In this document: positions 57,857 through 64,000 of the stretch, one piece after another
Numbering within the stretch: the stretch's first letter is position 1
How the letters are laid out: each line of letters starts with the position of its first letter
Source of the DNA: Gautieria morchelliformis
Lineage: Eukaryota; Basidiomycota; Agaricomycetes; Gomphales; Gomphaceae
Assembly: GCA_015179125.1 (NCBI GenBank)
Contig: WHVA01000147.1
Location: forward strand, 1 to 64,000
Length of the DNA: 64,000 nt
Direction: 5' to 3'
Translations under genes and position numbers: made by a program
Notes under the pieces: generated by a model
What the model was told of the DNA's origin: nothing
What the model saw: the letters and a program-made list of their open reading frames with translations, nothing else
The model's database searches: none

Positions 57857-58021
57857 TATCGAGCAGGAAGCAGGGTCGACGGACGATCATCAGAAATGGA
57901 ACAGGACTATCTAGGAAAGGGGATCAGGGTGAATGATGAACCAATAGGGAACCCAAGTTAAGCCCAAAGGTTCCCGAGCGAGAACCGAGGCCGAGGACTC
58001 GGGTCTGGACTCGGGAACAGG
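57857..58021. other. Unassigned, GA-rich
   Basis: Contains gaaccgaggccgaggactcggg repeats; no gene. Confidence 0.35.
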
Positions 58022-58530
58022 TCTTAACATCAGCTGGTCATGTCATGGAGTCCAATAGAAAATAGAAATTAAATCTGTCCTGCCTAGCATAAATGCTAGG
58101 CTTGGTGATGGGGCCGCTGTCTCTGTGCCTCTTCTGTGGGGCAGCTAATTGAGTACACATATTATGGATGACATTCTGAAGTCACTCCACAATATCCGGT
58201 GCTCCTGCACAGTCTGCATTCCTCTGTGGCGTTTGGTGCCTGCACCTCCTCGGTGCCTGTGGCCTGGCGCCTGTCGACATCATGGCCGATGCCATCAGTC
58301 GATAGGCACGCTGTGTCTGATCAGCCACATGTGGTCGATGCCCATATCCCTGTATCTTATCTAATCTGTAGATAAGATAGCTATTCGTGATGTTGTGTAT
58401 CTGTCATCTGTGTCGACGTCCATCGTAAGTGTCGTTCCTATTCCTTTTTAGTCGTTTTTTTCTATCTTTTCTTTTATTAGCTTCTTTGTACATAGATGAC
58501 TTGGAATAAAATAATTGTGTTTATCATAAC
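58022..58530 (+). repeat. 1 kb repeat N2, 5'-truncated
   Basis: Right half of N2 (gctggtcatgtcatggagtc ... gtttatcataaca), inserted in an LTR remnant. The right end matches the AACA end of the complete copy at 53022. Confidence 0.75.
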
Positions 58531-58620
58531 AGTCACTACATAGCACATGGAATAACCACATCTTGGTCAAGTTCCGTTTGCCCTTGTGACACAAGGCTCT
58601 AAGATACACAATCTTACACA

Positions 58621-59524
58621 ACCAGTGGTTGAGCTTCGTCGATGCCAGGGAGTGTCTGACGCCGCAGAGCACCAGCCTCCGGCTGTCAATAATGGGCCCC
58701 TACCCCATAGGGGGTTGGGCCAGCCCACACATCCCTCTCGCCAAGATTGTGTGGTGGTTGGCCCACTACGCCAGCACCACTGCTTGCAAGGGCCAGCAAA
58801 AGGTCCTTGAGACCAGCCACGTGAGAGCCATGGCCCTGCTCCTGCTCACCCATGCCCAGCTCAATCAGGAGCTCACCGGTATCCGGCCACCCCCACTGGC
58901 CAATGACCCAGTCGTCGAGGCCATACTCCATGAGGACATGGGCCCTGATGACCAGACAGGGAACCCCACTGATGCTGAGGTACAACCACCTCACCCAGCA
59001 CTGCAGGCATATAAAAGTTTTCTTGTCTGAAAAACTGTTCAAAAAACTGTAAAGATATTCGGAATATTTTTAGTGTTTTTTATGTAAAAAAACTATAATA
59101 AAATTTTGTGTTTTTATTAGAATTTGTTGAGCAAGAAAATTGTAAAAAAAATTCAAAGTTTTTTTCAGGGTTTTTTATGGGTTTCTTTGTGTTTTCACAA
59201 AGAAACTTATAAAAAGACATAAAAAAACCTGCAAAAAACTTTAAACTTTTTTACAATTTTCTTGCTCAACAAATTCTATCAAAAATACAAAATTATGTTA
59301 AAGTTTTTTTACATTAAAAGCCCTAAAAATTTTTGGAGTATCTTTACAGTTTTTTGAACAGTTTTTCAGACCAGAAAATTTTTATATGCCTCCAGTACAG
59401 ATGCCTCCGCACCTACAGATGCGCCCCTGGTTGAGCCTCAAGCCCCGCCGGCCCCCTACGACACCAACATAAACATGTCAGAGTCGCTCAAGGACTCCAT
59501 CACGGAGGGCCTCTATGCCTCTTG
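58621..59524 (+). pseudogene. ORF3 C-terminal part of remnant E
   Basis: ORF from 58629: SFVDARECLTPQSTSLRLSI, GQQKVLETSHVRA, LTHAQLNQELTGIRPPP, VEAILHED, then the MITE; after it TDAPLVEPQ ... APYDTN ... SLKDSITEGLYAS and the stop at 59524. The same blocks in the same order as copy A despite strong divergence; one gap replaces the middle (DIPLAEI... region shortened). Confidence 0.7.
58999..59397. mobile_element. Palindromic MITE 3, duplication CAG
   Basis: 399 bp, CACTGCAGGCATATAAAAG ... TATATGCCTCCAGTA (last base A instead of G), flanked by CAG at 58996-58998 and 59398-59400. Sits inside ORF3 of remnant E. Confidence 0.88.
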
Positions 59525-59546
59525 AGTTGTTCATAGAGGGGGAGGG

Positions 59547-59749
59547 TGTAAATAACCTATGTACATAGTAGCTTAGCTAATGCCAGTGGGCCCCTTAAGG
59601 ACCCACTGTACAGTTCATGCGTGGGAACCATCCAGCGGTTCCCACTTGCATCTTACCTTACACTGTCACTACATAGCATCCAGAATACCACACATTGGTC
59701 AAGTTCTGTCTGCCCTTGTGACACAAGGTTTAAGATCCACATCTTTACA
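59547..59749 (+). repeat. 3' LTR of remnant E
   Basis: 203 bp, TGTAAATAACC...CTTTACA, with the same central hairpin motif (cagtggg ... cccactg). Confidence 0.88.
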
Positions 59750-59763
59750 GTTGGTTCAAGGGA

Positions 59764-60329
59764 ATGAAGGTTGTGCTAGAGGAGTGGGGATTATGGCAGC
59801 TGCAAGAAAATGGGAAGTCACTTAACGGAGAGTGCAAGGATTTCAAATGCCACAAAGGATTGACAACCTGCTGCTGCCACCATATTCTATTCAACCAATC
59901 AGACTTCACTAGTGTGAAATCTTATCTCGAAAAGGTCATTACTGCGCATGGGCACCTATGTGACTTTTACCCAAAATTTCACTGCGAACTGAATTATATT
60001 GAGCAGTATTGGGGCACAGTCAAGCTGCTCTACAGGTCTGGACCTCAACTCAATAAGATGGAAGACATGGAGAACCAAGTAGCGGCGTGTCTTGATGATA
60101 TTTTGTTGGTGCAGATCCAAAGGTATTATTTCTGATGCATCTTTTGTGTTTTTCTTGGATTTGACAAAATTGGCATTACACAGATTTGCCAACTGTTTGG
60201 CACACTTCATGGATGCCTACCGGAAAGGTCTTGATGGCCCACAAGCTGTCTGGGCCAATTGAAAATACCATGGTCACTGGGTATTACACAACAATATTAT
60301 AGAGGCTTTGGAGGCTGCAGGGAAGGCTT
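59764..60329 (+). pseudogene. C-terminal fragment of a DDE transposase
   Basis: ORF 59764-60135: MKVVLEEWGLWQ ... CKDFKCHKGLTTCCCHHILF, HGHLCDFYPKFHCELNYIEQYWGTVK (the Glu of YIEQYWG would be the last catalytic residue), then after an intron-like gap RFANCLAHFMDAYRKGLDGP ... KYHGHW, ending at the N1 repeat. It resembles the fungal DDE endonuclease family related to Tc1; the N-terminal part with the two Asp is missing. Confidence 0.65.
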
Positions 60330-61257
60330 TTTTAGGAATAATAGATCAGATATATCAGAATTGATATATTTGATGACTCAGGGAGTGGGGACTCTTCCGT
60401 GCACGGTATATACGTGAGCTGACTAAGCTCTGTGGAGCGAGTGCGTCACTGATTGATGTAGGTCACGTGACCGAGTCGAGGAAGAAACAGGTGAGATCAG
60501 AGGAACAAGGGGTCTGAAGCTTTCGCTTTCGGAACAGTATAGTGTAGCCAGTTATAGTAGACTCTCAACAAAGAATTAGAGAAATCTATCAAGAAATAAG
60601 CTCTGTAGCTATCAAACAAGCCTACAGTTACTTCAGGAGGTGAAACAGCAATTCTGGATTGTTCTGGATAATATTCTGGATTGTTTGTTCGTACATTTAT
60701 GGTAGCTACTTATACTAAAATAGTAGTGAGTACCAGTGTTCAAGATAGTAACAGAATGGGTCAGGATAATGTGGAAATGCTCCACAGGCTGCATACAGCT
60801 GTGGAGCAGGAACAATGATGGGGATACTTGTCCTACTGACAAGTATCTAAGCTGGGACCTTGGAGCAATGTACAAAGCCCCTTTCAACATGTAATACAGC
60901 TCATAATCAGTGGAGCTGGTCAGGGGAATAGAATAGAATAGAAAACTTGTGTGTCGTGTGCTGTGTGCCTACAGCAGCCTTGGCAAGGCATTTGCCATCT
61001 CTGTACCTCTCTCCTGAGGTAGCTATTCAGTACGTCCATAGATAGGACTGTATACTGTAATCTCCATTGTGTCCGATGTCCCTGTATGGGACTATTAGTC
61101 CCATAGCAATATTTCTTCTGACCAGGGCCCAGGTGCCTGCTTTCCAGGGCAGGCACTGTGACTGGTGCATGGATTATTTCTCCCAGATGTTAGCTCAGTT
61201 AGACGATTGTATAGACCTTAGAATAATGTTTGATATAGCTATCCATTTATTCTAACA
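60330..61257 (+). repeat. 1 kb TTTT...AACA repeat N1 (copy 2), duplication GGCTT
   Basis: 928 bp, TTTTAGGAATAATAG ... TTATTCTAACA, flanked by GGCTT at 60325-60329 and 61258-61262. Inserted in the DDE transposase fragment. No ORF. Confidence 0.85.
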
Positions 61258-61262
61258 GGCTT

Positions 61263-61432
61263 AACAGGTATTCTAATTGCATGCCATGTTGTCTAATATA
61301 TTCTACCTAGTCTAATGTATGATCTACGTATGGTATAATGGCCACCAGGCTTTGGATTTTTTTTTTTGAGAACGCAAGCGAATTTGGCCGTGGGAATGTG
61401 GCAGTGAACAATTTGGCATGGGTGGTTAGGTT
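61263..61432. other. No gene recognised
   Basis: AT-rich, with a run of T at ~61359. Confidence 0.4.
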
Positions 61433-62796
61433 TTGATGTCCACTACCTTACCACTTGGAGACCCACCAATCTCTGAGACAGACTTCTTGCCATGTCCTGT
61501 TGGCAAAACACCACAGTGGTGCATGCAATGGTACAATGTCTTCCCGCTCGACAACCAGAGCTTTAATGAGCTCTTGAGGCAGGCGAAAAAGATGCTGCAA
61601 TACTTGTGCACATGGGATATGATTGGTGCATTCAAGTGCATCGAGTGCAAACAGCACGCCCACAATCCAAAATGGGATTGCTTTGTCATCATGGGCAGCA
61701 CCCCGCTGGACATCACAGCAATCCTCAAGGGTTGGATCCATAACCTTGAAGGGATACCTGCCACCATCCATGATGGGATGGATGGGAGTCTTAACCTCAC
61801 AGACATGGATGTCTGGATGTGGCTGAAGACTCTGGCCCCAAGGTCAAGGGACACTGGAGGCATATAAAAATTTGCTGGTCTGAAAAACCGTTAAAAAAAC
61901 TGTAAAGATATTCCAATTTTTTTTAGTGTTTTTAATGTAAAAAAGTTTTAAGAAAATTTTGTGTTTTTTGTTAGAATTTGTTGAGCAAGAAAATTGTAAA
62001 AAAGTTTAATGTTTTTTTGCAGGGTTTTTTATGTGTTTTTATAAGTTTCTTTGTAAAAGCACAAAGAAACCCATAAAAAACCCTGCAAAAAAACTTTGAC
62101 TTTCTTTACAATTTTCTTGCTCCACAAATTCTAATAAAAACACAAAATCTTATTATAGTCTTTACATAAAAAACACTAAAAATATTTGGAAAATCTTTAT
62201 TTTGAACAGTTTTTCAGGCAAGCAATCTTTTTTATGCCTGCAGTGGGAGCTGGGTCTCCCAGGTTATGGCTCAATGATCTGTTTGGTGTAACAGCTCAGT
62301 GGCTGAGCTTCATAGACCCCCAGGAGTGTCTGACACCTCAAAGCACTAGCCTCCCCTCTTCCATCACGAGCCCCTACCTATTAGGGGACTGAGTGGGCCC
62401 TGAGATCCTGCTCGACAGCTGCATGGATTGAGCAATATGTCCAGTGCTGCCACTCGCAAGGGCCAGCAAAAGGTCCTTTAGATCGCTCAGGCAAGGGCAA
62501 CAGCCCTGCCGCCACTCACTCATGTGCAGCTCAATCAAGAGCTCGCCGGCATACTGCCACCACCACCACCACCGGATGACCCAGCCATCAAGGCCATCCT
62601 CCACAATGACACAGGCCTCAATGACCAGATTGAGGGCCCTATTGATGCAGCAGGACAACAATACCCTACAGATGCCGCCATCCCCATGGAGGCATCACCA
62701 GCTGAGTCACGAGCTCAGCCGGCCCCATACGATGCCAACATGGAAGTGTCAGGGGCTGTCAAGGATGCACTCATGGATGACCTTTATGACTCCTGA
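61433..62796 (+). pseudogene. ORF3 middle and C-terminal part of remnant F
   Basis: ORF 61433-61867: GDPPISETDFLPCPVGKTPQ, WYNVFPLDNQSFNELL, GAFKCIECKQHAHNPKWDC, ILKGWIHNLEGIP, LTDMDVWMWLKTLAP, matching copy A block by block. After the MITE: WLSFIDPQECLTPQSTSL and, after a degraded part, QLNQELAGILPPP ... ESRAQPAPYDAN ... ALMDDLYDS (ends 62796). Conservation of the protein, more than of the DNA, suggests past selection. Confidence 0.7.
61852..62245. mobile_element. Palindromic MITE 4, CACTG ends, duplication GGA
   Basis: 394 bp, CACTGGAGGCATATAAAAA ... TTTATGCCTGCAGTG, flanked by GGA at 61849-61851 and 62246-62248. Sits in ORF3 of remnant F. Confidence 0.9.
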
Positions 62797-62817
62797 GTTT
62801 TTCATAGAGGGGATGGG

Positions 62818-63044
62818 TGTAAATAACCCATTTACCCACATTACCCCTAGGGAAATGTGCTACATTAGTAAATTAGATAACCGGCATGGGCCCACTGTAT
62901 AGTTCTTGTGTGGGAACAGCACCACAGTTCCCCATCTTATCCTTACCTTGTAACTGTCACTATATAGCATCCAGAATACCACTCTCTGGTTAAGCTCTGT
63001 CTGCCCTTGTGATACACAAGGTCTTAAGATCACCTATCTTTACA
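62818..63044 (+). repeat. 3' LTR of remnant F
   Basis: 227 bp, TGTAAATAACCC...CTTTACA, with insertions relative to the A LTR; the central hairpin is partly lost. Confidence 0.82.
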
Positions 63045-63344
63045 GTGCCCATATCCTCCTGTACAGCCACCCTGCCCGTGTCTAATCAACATCACCTCTC
63101 ATCCGCAAACTCCCTGCACAGCTGCAATGTCCCCAGCCTCTCTGTGCACCTGCACCCACCCAAGCATGCCCACAAGGAGAGCTGTGCAGAGTAACCCCTC
63201 CCCACCCCCATCCTCCCCAACCTCCTCACCTAGCCCTCCACATCCTTGCCTTTCTACCCCTCGTCCACCAGCAGTGCCACTGAGGAAGCCACCTACCACA
63301 TGTCGTTGCTGGGATCAGTGGAAGGCTTGCGCTTAGTGGGTTTC
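63045..63344. other. Pyrimidine-rich, no supported gene
   Basis: Short ORFs on both strands here are Pro/Ser- or Gly-rich low complexity. Confidence 0.4.
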
Positions 63345-64000
63345 TCTTGTTAGGTGGGTTAGATATATGAATTATATCAATATTGTGAGCACTCAGTAAT
63401 GAGTGTGTCTTGGTGCCCATCCCCTCCCAGGTGTATGCACCTCCTGACTAAGCTCAGGGTGGAGGCTCTGGTGATGTCCCATATCAGTCACATGATACAG
63501 CCAGTGACAAAATGTTGTTGAACAAGATAGTGATAGACTAGAAGCTTTCGATCTCATAGTAGTAGATAGTAGGCAGTGGCAGTGATATCATAGTCTCAAC
63601 CAAGAGTTGAGGTATATCAGTGGAAAACAGATCATATAACGATCAGACACACCTATAGAGGATATTTGAGTGAGAACAGCTAATTTCTGGCTCTCGTAGC
63701 ATACATTTGATAGTAGCTATTTATACTATAATGTAAAGCAGCACTGAGGTTCAGGATAGTAGAGAAATGGGGCTAAACATTACATGCAGACAAGGGGATG
63801 GCTGTATGTAGCTATGGAGCATCAGTGATGCAGATAATGATCTAGTAACAAGTATTCAAGCTAAAGTCATAACAAAACATACAAAGCCCCTGTCAACGAG
63901 ATGGGGGGATAGTATGCACTGAATCATGTCTGTGGAGCAATAAAGAAATAAATCTTGGTATGGCGTATATGCACATGCTCACCTTCAACTCCACCGCTGG
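63345..64000 (+). repeat. 1 kb repeat, divergent subfamily N3, left part
   Basis: Shares with N1 and N2 the blocks cctgactaagct, tcacatga, tagctatttatactataat and acaaagcccctgtcaac in the same order. It runs off the right edge. Its left end is not fixed. Confidence 0.6.

Larger units (their letters stand above)
58531..59749 (+). mobile_element. Divergent gypsy remnant E
   Basis: Right part of an LTR (58531-58618), then the 3' part of ORF3 split by MITE 3, a polypurine tract (agagggggaggg) and an LTR (59547-59749). It is clearly more diverged from A-D than those are from each other. Confidence 0.8.
61433..63044 (+). mobile_element. Divergent gypsy remnant F
   Basis: Middle and 3' part of ORF3 split by MITE 4, a weak polypurine tract (agaggggatggg) and an LTR (62818-63044). 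Distinct from remnant E. Confidence 0.78.

Noticed and set aside
63127..63336. Pro/Ser-rich ORF on the plus strand
   Set aside because: Low-complexity pyrimidine-rich sequence open in several frames.
1..64000. CRISPR array, rRNA genes, riboswitches
   Set aside because: No regularly spaced repeats or rRNA sequence; the window is eukaryotic.

Overview
This window comes from a transposon-dense, probably heterochromatic or subtelomeric part of a basidiomycete (most likely Agaricomycetes) genome. The lines of evidence are short spliceosomal introns, chromodomain Ty3/gypsy elements, Tad-like non-LTR elements with AP-endonuclease, reverse transcriptase (RT) and RNase H, a Plavaka-type DNA transposon, and a broken DUF6532-type gene, a family I associate with basidiomycetes. 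There are no operons, CRISPR arrays or ribosome binding sites. I assigned families from motifs, with no database search.

The layout is dominated by two large palindromes. Left palindrome: gypsy copy B on the minus strand (1-4003), a 4.9 kb unique spacer (4004-8952), and gypsy copy A on the plus strand (8953-16641). Right palindrome: gypsy copy C on the minus strand (32246-39133), a second copy of the same spacer (39134-44053), and gypsy copy D on the plus strand (44054-53261). Each spacer holds a solo LTR (R1), a second solo-LTR-like segment, a dead Tc1-like transposase gene with introns, a spliced host-like gene with a possible SAM-like C-terminus, and part of another reading frame. Copy A is a clean insertion: 215 bp LTRs and the target duplication GGTTC on both sides. 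It interrupts a reading frame that resumes after the element. Within each palindrome the inner ~4 kb of the two arms looks identical apart from small indels. Further out the arms diverge, and the switch falls at the same element coordinate in both palindromes. D has unmatched flanks, so it looks chimeric (or misassembled).

The gypsy family encodes Gag, CCHC nucleocapsid, protease, RT, RNase H, integrase with chromodomain, and then an extra ORF of about 650 codons in the env position. This ORF3 has a coiled coil but no obvious membrane segment. It survives in two further divergent remnants (58.5-59.7 kb and 61.4-63.0 kb). All seven internal stops I could trace in copy A replace CGA with TGA, which points to CpG deamination.

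Between the palindromes (16.6-32.2 kb) lie the remainder of the interrupted reading frame, a 1 kb TTTT...AACA repeat, two head-to-head Tad-like non-LTR elements, a hairpin-rich stretch, a DUF6532-type gene broken by an R1 solo LTR, a fragment of a Rim15/Cek1-like protein kinase, and a Plavaka-type fragment fused to gypsy C. To the right of D (53.3-64 kb) is a nest of repeats. It includes four nearly perfect palindromic ~400 bp MITEs with CACTG ends and 3 bp target duplications, several copies of the 1 kb repeat, and an ORF1-only non-LTR element with an 11 bp target duplication and a (TC)n tail. Few if any genes here look functional. The best candidates are the spliced spacer gene and the intact ORF1 at 55751-57022.
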